The position numbers and the translations under genes were made by a program. From Adineta vaga (lineage: Eukaryota; Rotifera), in the NCBI GenBank assembly GCA_021613535.1, contig CP075497.1, positions 7,316,001 to 7,380,000 on the forward strand: a DNA stretch of 64,000 nt. The letters run 5' to 3'. Numbering within the stretch: position 1 is the first letter of the stretch; each line of letters starts with the position of its first letter. Shown piece by piece: positions 11,732-24,227 of the stretch. A model generated the notes under the pieces. That model was not told the DNA's origin. It did no database searches and saw nothing but the letters and a program-made list of their open reading frames with translations.

Positions 11732-13244
11732 ATGGCGAGATCGAGTCATTTAATTATCAACAAGACACCTTTATCAAATCAATTTCATGGATCAGAAAGA
11801 CTAGTTCCGACAACAAATGTGTCTTCCCTTGTATGAATTACTTTAATTCCATGTCCTTAGTTTTACTGTTTTTTAATAGAGTAATCTTTCTTATTTAAAT
11901 TTATTACTTTCACAACAACCATCAAACAATGCTGTACCATCGAGAAATGTATCTTCAAATCAAGATAAACGATCTTCTCTATTACATAGTTTATTTGGAC
12001 GATCTTCGTCAAAAAGAAAAACACTTGTAGTTAATCGACCATTGAAAACTATAACAAATGAACATAGAAAAAGAATGATTAGTGGCGGAGATCAGGTCAA
12101 ACTTTCATCGACGAAAATAATCCATCTGGAACACCCATATAATATTGATATTCAAAAAGATGTTAATATAAATCAAAAGAATACTAATATAGATGTTGAA
12201 CATTCATATGCAGGTCTATGCTATGATTATAAACAAATAAAAAACAAAGTTTCTACGAATTCTACTGATCTGAAACAAGCATCGAAAGAGAATTGTAAAT
12301 GAATCTTGAATGTTTTCAATTACATGAAGGGGTAGTGATTATTTCTATATTTTTTCATTAGTAAATCCAATTCTATTTCCAAGTCATACACCTTTGGTAT
12401 TAGATGAATCTGTTTCATCATTATCTGATCCAACATCCATACGACAACCTATAAACGAAGAAAAAGCAATTGTTCAAAGTGTGCAAAGTACTGTTGGTGG
12501 TATACCGAAAATGAAACCATCTATCAATACAGTTGATAAAATCTCCTTTAATCCATATCAACATAAATATACTAATCAAACACCAACCTATCATTATCCA
12601 AAACGTTTATCTGCTATTGAAGTACTTGCAAAAAAATATTCATCTTCTTTTACTTCACGAAATAGTACAGGTCTCTTTTGGTATAATGCTAATCATCAAC
12701 CGGTATGCTTATTTCAAACAAAACTATGTTATCGAAATAAGAACTAAATTGTAGATGAACAGAGCAATATTACCTTTTCAACAAAATCATATAATTAAAC
12801 AAAACAAACGAGTACATTCATCTTCTAGTAGTCGTGATACTTCCACTTCGTCAAATACATCATCATCATCTTCATCTGGTACCAGTACGAAACCAATAAC
12901 TAATCATACATTGTCAAGTTCATCAACGACTTCAAGGAAATCTAGCTCAAATAGTACAACATCTAGTTCTCAATCTGAACAACAAACAATTAAAATTCTT
13001 GGACATTATAATCGTAATAATCATAATAAAAAAGATGATCTTATTGAAATTGATTTGAATTCGACGACAAGTCAAATGTCAACATCAACAAGGTAACATA
13101 AGATACAGTTAGAAGTGATGATTTTACAATAGACACTCTGATTCCAGTAGTACGAGTTTGCAATGCTGTCATAGACAATCTCTCTCTCAAAAACAAATTT
13201 CAAGAATATCTAGTACAACAACAACAACAACAACAACAAATTAG
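11732..13244 (+). CDS. Ser/Thr-rich protein of unknown function
   Basis: Five exons that close in frame: 11732-11830, 11880-12294, 12362-12702, 12755-13092, 13133-13244 (TAG), 434 aa. The model rests on good GTATG/GTAAAT donors, AG acceptors and phases that agree at every junction. The protein is basic and polar without membrane helices or a signal peptide. It has a short basic patch (SKRKTLVV), a conserved-looking aromatic block near residue 260 (YHYPKRLSAIEVLAKKY and GLFWYNANHQP), a long Ser/Thr-rich stretch (about residues 295-350) and a C-terminal Thr7 tract from a CAA/ACA repeat. It looks largely disordered. No family recognised; it lies 0.9 kb upstream of Piwi on the same strand. Confidence 0.6.
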
Positions 13245-14115
13245 AGTAACAGTTCTTCGTCAATCAGTATGGCAACAAATAATAATAGTAATCACTAGAA
13301 TAACAGCCAAAAGTTGGTAATTATCTCATGATATCTGTTTAAAATGTTTAAAAACATGAGTGTAAGTTTTTGTCACACACAAATTTTGTTAAAAGGCTAG
13401 AAAGTATTCAAAGACGTCTGTTAATAAGATATAAGTGTCAACAAATATTTCAATTTTGATCTTCTGATTATACAAATAGGTCACTTAAAGAACGAACACA
13501 AATCTGTTGAATCAATGAGTTTTATTAATGTATTTGCTTGAATTTTACAGAAAGTATTGCGAATTTTTTCACGATGAATATAGAATCACAGATGCAATAT
13601 CTTGTCTTATGTTCTAGTGCCATTAACAACAAATTTCTTTTCTTCGATAAACACTCCAAGAACACATGGTTTCAAAGTAAAACGACAACAAATTGATCTG
13701 AATATTCGTTTAATCATCTATTTCTTTTCTATTGTTATCTGACAAATATGTTTTTATTTATTTTATCATTATAATATTAAAAAAAAGAACCAATATTTCA
13801 TGTAGTTATCATATGTCTCTTCTATTTTCATTATTCCATACAAATCTACTTTTTTTTTTCAAAACTATTGGATGTTAATATTTTAATTGTATTTCTATTC
13901 GCTTTGTATTTGAAATCTTCTATCAAAGAGAACGACAGAGAGAAAGAGAGAGAGAAGGATAAGAAATAAACAACTAAATCATGTGATCGAGGGATGAATA
14001 ACATGTATACATACAAATATCATAGAGAAAATATAGACGTATAGTCTTTTTCTATGACGATAATACATAGATTTATGCAGATCTGTTTCACCTATTCATT
14101 TAACTTTTAGACAAT
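13245..14115. other. Intergenic upstream of Piwi
   Basis: No coding signal. AT-rich with purine-rich runs (AGAGAAAGAGAGAGAGAAGG near 13940). It ends in a pyrimidine-rich stretch and TTTTAG at 14104-14110, six bases before the Piwi ATG. Confidence 0.5.
14085..14110 (+). promoter_or_regulatory. Splice acceptor directly before the Piwi start (5' UTR intron or trans-splice site)
   Basis: A pyrimidine-rich run ending in ACTTTTAG stands five bases upstream of the Piwi ATG, with no open frame before it. It is either the 3' end of a 5' UTR intron or a spliced-leader acceptor; bdelloid rotifers are known to trans-splice a leader onto many mRNAs. The sequence alone does not separate the two. Confidence 0.35.
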
Positions 14116-17100
14116 ATGAGTGAGCGTGGCCGTGCTCGTGGTCGGGGTCGAAGTCGTCCTGTTGTTCCAGGTGAAACAAGCGGTGAACCAAGTGGTGCTG
14201 CAGGTGTTACAGAACCTTCTGAAGAAGTATTCTTTTATTCTTTTTGAATTATTGCTAAATAAAAATCTTTCTTAGGCACCAATTAGTTCAACTTTAACTT
14301 CATTAATCCCAACACCTATCGTTCCAACAACTAGTGATACACCAACATCAGAATGGTCAACAACTGAAGCTGTACCATCAGTTCAACAAAGTGCTATACG
14401 TCGCATTGGTGGCGGTGGTACAATGAGTATTCCACGTGGTCGTGGTCTTGATAAATTAGCTCCACATATGGCTGGTATGTCCATTGGTGAACATCGTGAA
14501 GGTCGTTCTCGTGGTCTACCTATTCATGATGAATCTCAATCGCGTAGTGTCGATCCAACTCGAGTCAATTTTCGTGAACCAGGTTCAGAAAAGAAAGGAA
14601 CATCGGGAGATTTGATTCCATTAATTGCAAATTACGTTCGAATTTTATCGGCACCACAATGGTCACTTTATCAATATCATGTTACATTTACACCTGATAA
14701 TATCGATTCAAGAAAAACACGTCGAGAATTACTCGGTAATAAATCATCTATCTATTTATTTTCTTTTTCTGTTGAAAAATTATTTGAATTTTCTTTTAGG
14801 ACAACATAAAGGTGATTTACAAGATGTTGCTTTCGATGGACAAACTTTATATTCATTTAATGATCTTGGTGATGTAAGATAAATAGATTTCAATTCTAAT
14901 AAGAAGAAACTGACGAATGAATATCATTTTTAGGATCATGAAATAAAATCACATCATGAAGCTACTAGTCAAGATATAACAATTCAATTACATAAAGTAG
15001 CTGTTCAAGGTCCTGAATCACCAAATTTTTTTCATTTATCGAATTTAATCATGAGAAAGTAAACTGCAAATTGTCCCGTTTTGAACATTTGTTCATCTTT
15101 TCGTTCTTTTTTTTTTGAAAATAGATTATTGGAATTAGCGGGTATGAGAATGATCGGTCGATCATATTATCAATTTGATAAAAAAATCGATATTGATCGA
15201 TTTAGTTTAACTTTATTTCCTGGTTTTGAAACAGCTGTTAATGTTTATGAAGGTGCTTTAATGATGAATGTTGATTTATCACATAAAGTTATTAATAATG
15301 TTAGTATTTATCAACGTTTACAAAATATTTTTGCACAATTTCAAGAATATAAACTTGCACAAGACACAGCCATGCGAGAATTAATTGGACAAATTGTAAT
15401 TACAACGTAAGAAAAAGAATTTAATTTGAAGATCAATTTTGATTTTGTTTCTTCTCTACTACAAATAGATACAATCATAAGACGTACAAAATTGATGATA
15501 TTGCATGGGATAAAACACCGCAAATCACATTTTCAAGACGAGATGGAAAGGATGTTTCATTAATTGATTATTATCAAGAGGTAAAAGAAAATATATTGAA
15601 GATTTGCGAATATAATTTTTAAATTTAGCGTTATCAATTACAAATTATTGATCATACACAGCCGTTATTGGTATCGAAACCATCACGACGAAATCGACGA
15701 GCAGGAATTACAGGACCAATTTTATTGATTCCAGAATTTTGTCGAGAAACAGGTTAGATGAGTTACTTTTTTTTGATTGAAAAGAATCAATTCAATTTAT
15801 CATTATTTTAGGTATTTCTGATTCAATGCGAAGTGACTTTAATTTAATGAAAGAATTGGCGTCATATACACATATCGAACCAACACCGCGTTATAAAGCA
15901 TTGATGGATATGGTCAATACAATTAATACGTATGTTATAAAACGAAAGAAACAATGATTCAATTAAATTTTATTTGATTAGATCACCGCGATGTCGACAA
16001 TATATGGCGAAATGGAATTTGCGATTAGATGATAATTTAACGGAACTTGAAGGTCGTATACTTGAACCTGAAGTTATTAATTATAGTGATAAATCAGTGA
16101 GATATAAACAACAAGAAGCAGATTGGAGTCGTGATGGTAAGAATAAATAACAATAATCATTGAGATTCAATCTATATATAATACATTTTTTCTTTTTCTA
16201 TTTAGGTCGTAGTTGTCGTCATATAAAACCTGGTCACTTAGATAAATGGCTTGTTGTATACGAAGGAAAACAAAAACCAATTGCTAATGAACTTATTAAT
16301 ACACTTTACAATGTGTGTACACCAATGGTAATTGACATTCGTTTTCGTAAAACTTTGAATCAATGTTTATTGTTTTAGGGTATGCGAGTAGAATATCCTG
16401 AATTGTAAGTTTTCAATATTTCAATTGAAAACTATCGTTTTTTTCTCCTCATCTTCATAGAGCTGAGTTACAGAATGATCGACCAGAAACATATTTAAAA
16501 GCAATAGAACAATTTTGTGTTAATCAACAATATAATCTTGTTCTTTGTGTTTTGAGTAACAATCGAAAAGATCGTTATGATGCATTGAAAAAATTCTTAT
16601 GTATGGATACTGGTATTCCATCTCAGGTAAATCTTTACTATTTCACAGAAGAATTATAGTTTTTGGTACAAGACTATCGGATTTTATTTAGATGGTATTG
16701 ATGAAAACTCTTACTAAACGTGGACAATTGATGTCCGTAGCAACTAAAATTGGTATACAAATTTCAGCAAAACTTGGTGGAGAAATTTGGTCAGTTCCTA
16801 TTCCGGTAAATAATTCAAATTATTGATTTTCATTGAAATTATTGCTTTTATATTTAGTCAAAAAGTTTGATGATTATTGGTATTGATTCATACCATGATA
16901 AGAAACGTAAACAAGTATCAGTTGCTGCATTTGTGGCAACAACAAATTCTCAATGTACATCCTATTATTCACGTATTGTTATGCAAACAACGACACAAGA
17001 ATTAGTTGATGGTATAAGTGTTTGTATTCGAGGTAAATACAAAAGGATGTTTATGAAAAAAACAAAACAAATGATTGTCTAATATATTTATTTTCAGATG

Positions 17101-17861
17101 CTTTGAAAGCATATTTTATGCAAAATAATACAATGCCTGAACGTATTGTTATCTATCGTGATGGTGTTGGTGATGGACAACTTCAAGCTGTGTATGAACA
17201 TGAATTACCACAAATTGAACAAACGTTCAGTAAAGTTCAAGAAGGTTATACGTAAGTAGAACAAAATTCAAGAGAATTATTTTCTATTTGAATAAACATT
17301 TGTAGACCAAAATGGGCTATGATTATTGTTAAAAAACGTGGTTGTTCACGATTCTTTTCCAAAAATAATGAACAGTTATATAATCCACCACCAGGAACAA
17401 TTATCGATCATACCGTTACACATCAAAATTGGTTTGATTTTTATTTAATATCTCAATGTGCAAGACAAGGAACAGCAGCACCCACACATTTTAATGTTAT
17501 TTGGGGTAATTTATCAAAATCTATCTTGATATTTTATCCAAATCTTCTTTTTTTGTAGATCGAACAACATTTAAAGTTGATCATATTCAACGATTGACAT
17601 TTAAATTGTAAGTAAACTCATGTTTGTTCTTGTATCTTCTAAGTAATTTTCTGATTCTTATTTAGATGTCATCTTTATTATAATTGGCCCGTAAGTAATC
17701 TATGATATATGAAATAAATAACCACAATTTTTTCTTCTTTCTAGGGAACTATTCGAGTGCCAATGGTTTGCCAATATGCTCATAAACTTGCTTATCTTGT
17801 TGGTCAATCTCTTCATCAAGATTTTCATCATGATCTTTCCAATAAGCTTTTCTATTTATAG
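14116..17861 (+). CDS. piwi: Piwi-clade Argonaute protein
   Basis: Complete 902-aa Piwi protein in 19 exons: 14116-14226, 14276-14735, 14800-14873, 14934-15058, 15125-15406, 15469-15580, 15629-15752, 15812-15929, 15982-16136, 16206-16327, 16379-16404, 16461-16626, 16692-16805, 16858-17032, 17098-17251, 17306-17505, 17559-17607, 17666-17690, 17745-17861. The N-terminus has an RG-rich box ([12 protein letters not shown], residues 3-14), the usual arginine-methylation site read by Tudor proteins. A PAZ domain follows (about 340-450), then MID, then PIWI. The slicer triad is present: Asp673 in GIDSYHD, Asp743 in YRDGVGDGQ and His834 in APTHFNV. The C-terminus ends in the canonical LFYL. Expected role: piRNA-guided silencing of mobile elements. 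Exons 11 and 18 are only 26 and 25 nt. Confidence 0.95.
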
Positions 17862-19313
17862 ATTCATTGAATGTTGCATTTCTTTCGTTTTTTTTACTAT
17901 TTGATTTAGTTCGTTCAACCTACTTACATGATATTGTTAAAAATCAGATTAACATTTTTTTCTTCTTCTTTTGACAATGATTATGTGATTCTCTTGTTTT
18001 CTTTATGCTTTGCCATGCAACTATTGATCAGTGTTTTGTTTTATACCTTATATGTGCTCAAGTTTTTTAAGCTTATTTGGTTAACTTATATAAAGACTGT
18101 TTGCTTCATTAAACGTTTGTTGAACTAGATTAAACAGATTTAGGATTGAAACAAAATAGATATCAGATGTTGGAAAATATAATTTTGAGGAAACAAAAAA
18201 GGGTCGGAACGCGCAAGCAGCTTAACTTGATGCCTGATGTTATGGCGAAAATTGCTAATCATTGAAAGATCGGCAACTACGAAGTATTTGTGAAAGTCTC
18301 TGCAAAGAAAGTTTTGTTATTTTTTTGCTTTTTTGTAAGATATTGCTACCTTTTATGATTTTTTCATTATTACAACTGAATAATACGAAGTAACTGACTC
18401 GACACCAGCCGACCACCATTTACTTACTGAACGTGCGTACAATATATGTTGAAACGTTTTGATGTGGTGCAATAACCCGTAAAACAATGAGTGGTAAGAA
18501 AAAATAATTTTTCTTCACAACTCACTTACATAACTCCGTCTTATTCTATGCAATTTGAAATCAATTGATGAAAGAACAATATTATTTTTGTAGTTTTTCT
18601 CTCAGAAAGAAAATTCATTTGCGAAAGTCGTTCTGTTTTGAGATAATCGGAAGAATTGATTTTACGAGTGATCATTATTTCACTCTATTATAATTTGGAA
18701 TATGTAGATATCTTCCATACTTATTCCAATACTGAAATAAATAAGTACGAAGCTGTTTTTCTGCGGACAAAAACGCAACAGGCATGAACGTGAATATTAT
18801 CAATTTATATTATATGATGCAAAACAAATTCTAGCTAGGGGAATATACTGATTAGGTTTAGTTTTCATTTGAAACGTGTACATATTTAATAAATTCATAT
18901 TCGAATGAACCTGAATCGAAAGGCAAGGCAAATATATGATGTTTTTGATAATGAATGCTTATTGGTTTGAAATAAGTCAATAATAAGCTCAATGATATCA
19001 GCGACATTGCTTCAACTTAATTGGTGAGGTAAATCTACGACATCTGTTGAATTTTTCTCTTTTTCTTTATGATCCATTGGTCATCAGTGTAACAGAAAAT
19101 AAAAAAAAAGAAAATAAACAAAAACATTAACTAAACTTTTTATCCTTAAAATTATATCGAATATTAACTTGTAATTGATTATTTGTTTGAATTTAATAGT
19201 GTGTTACGAAAAGACTTTGTTTTGAATGAAAATATCAAAGATTTCTCTTGAATATGTTTTTTTCTCTTTAGATTCATTCATATTGAATAGTTTCTGCTAG
19301 CAAACTGTATCAG
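17862..19313. other. Intergenic between Piwi and the RAD21/GART-like gene
   Basis: No convincing coding, RNA-gene or repeat signal. The 66-codon frame at 17928-18128 is hydrophobic low-complexity sequence in the Piwi 3' UTR. A TTTCTCTTTAG at 19261-19271 is an acceptor-like site 42 bases before the next ATG, suggesting a 5' UTR intron or trans-splicing. Confidence 0.5.
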
Positions 19314-22300
19314 ATGTCGCAGGTGAACAACCGCGGTGTCGTCAACAAGCGGTTGCGAATATCCTCAACAGGCGCCTTTCGTTCGCATGAGAACCAGTCG
19401 TCATCATCGTCAATGAATGTCGCTCAATCTCAATCAAATTCATTTGGTTTATCCGTTGATGATGAAACAGAATTATCAGCAGATTCCATCAAAGACCAAT
19501 TAGATAGTGTTGATGATATTGTTACACAACCAATTATTGAAGTACCAACTAAACGTCTATTACATTTAAAAGAACTTGGTGGGAATTTATTTGTTTCATC
19601 ATCAACAAAAATCTATTCTAAAACTTTACAAAAACTAATTGATCGTGTTTTATTTACTAAATCATTAAACAATGATGTCAATACGAATATATCCGATGCT
19701 CATGTTTTTGAACGTGTACTTGCACGTTCTGATGATAGTGATGCATATTCAACATGTACATCTTTAGCGCAACCAACACCAGCAACCATTCTTTTACTTG
19801 GTTCAACAGCATGTGAACATGCTTTTGCTTGGAAATTATCACAACGTCGAAATTTTAAAATCTATTGTTCACCAGCAAATAGTGGAATTCATTTGGATCA
19901 TCCATCGATAATGATTACTAATATTTTTCAAACGGATAAAGATATATTAGATTTTGTTGATGGAAAAAAAATTGATCTTGTCATTGCATTAAATAAACAA
20001 TTTTATTATGAAGAACTTGAAGCCCAATTAGGTGAACGTGGTGTACATTATCTAGGTTGTTCAGTTGATACATTAGCTTTAAATGATGATCAATTAAATG
20101 CTAAACAATTTATGATAAAACATAAAATACCCACATTAGATTGGATTCAATGTTCAACATTCGATGAAGGAGAAAAATTCTTGAATCAGTAAGAAAATGA
20201 TTGTATTGAAATAGAAATCATTGTTTTTCCTTTCTACAGATATCCAGATCAACAACAATGGATTATTCGTACAATTAATGAAAATAAAAAGATTCATTGT
20301 CAAACACGTGATGAATCTTTACAAACACTGAAAGATGTATTTCAGGTAATAGTCATTTTCAGACGTCGATTGTATTATATTTCTTAATCGAATTTTGATT
20401 TAGAATCATTTATTTGGTGAAAACAATCAATCCATAATTATTGAACTTGGTTATTCCTTAGACAATAGTCACATATGTACACTTTATATTGTTAGTGATG
20501 GTGATGGTGACTATACTCAATTATCTACAATCGAATCAGAATCATCACCTTCTGGTGCGTATGGTCCAAGTCCATATTTAACAGCCAAACAATTATCATT
20601 TATTCGTCGACGTATTGTTGAACGAACATTACGTTGTTCACCATCGATTCGGCACATTTTTGGTTTTCGATTACTTATTCAAGGTACAAATTATAATGAA
20701 ATTAAATTACTCGATTATAAAGCCACATTGGAAGAACCTGAAGGTGAAGTACTTTTATCTCTATGTGAACCTGAAACAATTCTTCAATATGCACTTGATT
20801 TGCCATCTGTACCAATTCTATCGTTAACAAGTAAAAAACGACGTGTTCATTGTGTCAATATAGCAATAACATCAAAAACACATTTATTGACAATTTCAAA
20901 TAAGATTCTTTTAACAGCAATTAAAAATAATAAAGTGAAAATCTTTCATAATCAAACACATTTGAATACAGATGGAGAAAGAGATGGTTTAATAACCAAT
21001 GGAGAAAGAATTCTAAATGTACTTGGTTACGGTTCAACATTACAAGAAGCACAATTGCATTCTGTTCTCGCCTGTGAATATATCAAACAACATGCAAATG
21101 TTAATGATCTATCCTTTAAATCGGATATTGGTTCTCAAGCTATCGAATGGTAAGAAACATTACTCTTATGATATTTTGTAATATTGACTGTGAAGGCATT
21201 TTCTATCGTCTCGGTTGAAAAATATCTGAAACTAAATGACAGAATATAGTTGAAATATCGTATTTTTACTAGGTATAAAATGCATGGTGATGTGCATAGT
21301 TCCAAAGTACATGGTCTCACAAATGGGAAAAAGAAAAAACTCAAAAAGATGAATTCAAATTCGATATCATCCAAGAAAACGAATCATAGCTCAATTATAA
21401 GTCGTCAAAACGCTAAAAATACCAAAGATATAGATAAAGAAAGTGAACATACCAGTGATGATGGTGATGATAATGAAGACGACGATGATGAACATGAGCC
21501 AATGGATTTTGAACGTGCATTTGGTTCTACATTTGATAGTTTCAAAATTGAACATAAAGACATATATCAAAATAATGGTACTCTCAATGGATTGAATACA
21601 TTTGAAGGCGATTCCTTTTTTGATCTCACAAATAAGATTGATTTGAAAAATTTCACTCAACCAGTACTTGTTTCATCAACAACCAATTTAAATCCTTTAG
21701 CTGCTGTAAGTTACTTTTCTAAATGAACATTTCATTACACATTTTTATGCTTTTAGTTATTCAATTTAAATGATGGAAATATGAATGATAGTCAAACAAT
21801 ATTTGAATATCTTGGTCATGAATTAGCTGTTCGTTCTGCTAATGATCTTATCTGTGCTCGAGCATTATATGTTCAATGTTGTTCATTACCGACAACATCT
21901 TCTGAACGGTCTATTCAACGTTTTTATCATGGACTTGAACAAGCATGTCAACAATTAAATTGTACATTTCTTCAAACAACTTCGATTTCAGCATCATCGT
22001 CATTTAATGCATTATGTACAGGTGTATGTAATCGAGAATTGTTAACATTAAATAATGATATGAAAAATACGTTAATCAATGAAGGTGATTCATTGTTGGG
22101 TCTTCGTTGTAGTTTGGGAACAATAAATAGTCATGGATATGTACAATTAAAAGATTTATTTCAAAAGAAAAATGTGCATTTGAATGATATTTTACCATTT
22201 CGAAATAATGATGGAGATGAAGAAACATTTTTCTCATTATTATTACAAAAATCATTAATCTTAACATCAGATTTAGTTGCAATCATTAATGAACTGATTT

Positions 22301-23750
22301 TAAATCGAACAATTAAAGTTATACGATATTTAAAAGGTTTAGATATTGATACATTTGAATTATTTATTCATTCTAGTTTATTTAGATAATGGTTTGGTTA
22401 GCACAATTGAATCATTACTTGGATCATCGATTGGAACATTGACCGTACAATTAAATGGACAACAATGGCCAACTATGCCACCAATTTTTACATGGATTTA
22501 TCAACATGTAAGCCTGATTTTTTAAATCATAGAGCACAGTAGTGAAGAAAATTGATGACATTCTTTCAAATCATCGATTCATTTTGCTTTGATATTTTCA
22601 GAGTGGTTATAGTCAAGATGAAATGTTTGAATATTTCAATTGTGGTATTGATTATATACTCATCGTTGATCATACGAAAATATCGATTGAAACTCTACTT
22701 CAAAAATTAACACAAACACATACGACATGTTTTCAACTTGGCACTTTTACTTCAACAAGTAAATCATTGAATTTATTTAAAAATATCGAAACACTTCTCT
22801 CCTAGATTCGACGCCTACACGTAATAAATCGGTTCGTGTACCTCAACAATCTCAAACACGTACTGTTCAATTACAAAATATTCTATTCAAATATCCCAAA
22901 CCTAATCTCATTGCAAATAATACAAGTTCTGTCGTAATTAAAGATCGAATGAAACAACCCGTTGCTAATGATAAAACACGTTGTGCTGTACTTATCTCAA
23001 CGAATGGTAATATACATATATATATATATCGGAAAAAGATTCATTTATGTCATGTGCTTCTTTTAGATACAACATTACTTTCGCTTCTTGCTTATTCAAC
23101 TTCAACAATTGATTGTGCATTTGAAATTGTTCTTGTTCTTTCTACATTAGCTAGTTTATCTGATATAGCTCATGTAAATGAATCATATCCATCGGTTGTA
23201 ACAAAAGTGATTCAACCAAAAAAATATGCTGCAAGAAACTATGATTTAGTATAATTGAATTTTTCTTGAAAAACAATTCTAGAACATTGCTTCTTCGTCT
23301 ATTTAGGATCAAAAAATCGATGATGAACTACAATTTCATGGCTGTGAATTAGTTATTCTTGATCGTTATGCATGTCGTTTATCACCATCATTTATTCAAG
23401 CATGGCGAGGACGTTTACTAAATATCTATCCATCCTTATTACCATCATTCCGTCATAGTACATCACCTATTCGTGATGCTTTACAAGCTGGTGTTCGTAT
23501 AACAGGTGTTACAGTTCATTTTATTGCCGAATCAGATACAGATACAGATGGGCCCATTATTGCTCAAGAAAGTATTCATATAACACCGATTGAAAATGAA
23601 ACACAATTGGAAAATCGTTTACGTACACTTGAACAACAGTTATATCCAAAAGCAATTGATATGGTTGCATCCGGAAAAATTGTTTATCATGCAAAAAAAC
23701 GTTTTGGAAAAGTAAATATGACTCCGATACTTGGATCGTCTGCTTATTAA
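19314..23750 (+). CDS. RAD21-like segment fused to a degenerate trifunctional GARS-AIRS-GART protein
   Basis: Ten exons in frame throughout: 19314-20188, 20240-20345, 20404-21149, 21273-21705, 21757-22336, 22377-22507, 22602-22758, 22806-23006, 23067-23248, 23307-23750; 1,284 aa. Residues 54-118 match the central STAG-binding region of RAD21 (DIV, PTKRLLHLKELGG, SKTLQKLI, TKSL). Residues about 157-575 follow glycinamide ribonucleotide synthetase (LLLGSTACEHAFAWKL). A charged linker (about 583-640) leads to an AIRS-like domain (about 690-1000, with FNCGIDYILIV near its end), then a GAR formyltransferase-like domain (about 1067-1284, LNIYPSLLPS, ITGVTVHFI). In authentic GART these catalyse three steps of purine synthesis. 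Here key motifs are changed: the formyltransferase His is Tyr1178, and the AIRS GTDGVGTK and GARS FNxRFGDPE signatures are not kept. Long conserved frame plus lost catalysis suggests a maintained pseudoenzyme. Confidence 0.85.
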
Positions 23751-24227
23751 ACTTGGACTTTGTTCGATTAGACATTGATGTGTAGACATGTGTACTATTT
23801 GTTTTTGGAAATAGTGAAGTTAGTCTTTTTTTTCTGGTTTTGTTGTAATTCTGTTGTCTTGTTTAAAGAAAAAGGAAACAAAACAATACATATATGCATA
23901 GATTTATTATCGGAAATAGAACGAAATGATTTCATGATTTCAATAAACTTATCTATGAATTTGTTGCATAAATAGAAGAATAGTAAGATTTTAGATCAAG
24001 TTCATATCAGCAGAAATTATTAAATACTTTCGTTGATCAACTCTGATGATTGAATGTATACTTCATTTGTCTTTTGAAATAATTTTTCGATGATCAATGG
24101 GAAAATAATTATCCATAATTGTTATCAATTTTCTGTCTATTATAAGCATTATAATTTTAAAACTCAGCAAGTCACTACTATATATACAAACCTTTTATTC
24201 ATTTTTATCTATAAAAAAACAAGCGCA

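Noticed and set aside
13217-13241. CAA/ACA run as a plain microsatellite
   Set aside because: It is in frame inside the last exon of the Ser/Thr-rich gene, so it is treated there as a Thr tract.
19314-23750. RAD21/GART-like gene as a chimeric assembly
   Set aside because: The RAD21-like part is well diverged from the authentic RAD21, so it is not a misplaced copy, and it shares one continuous exon and host-like codon use with the GARS part.
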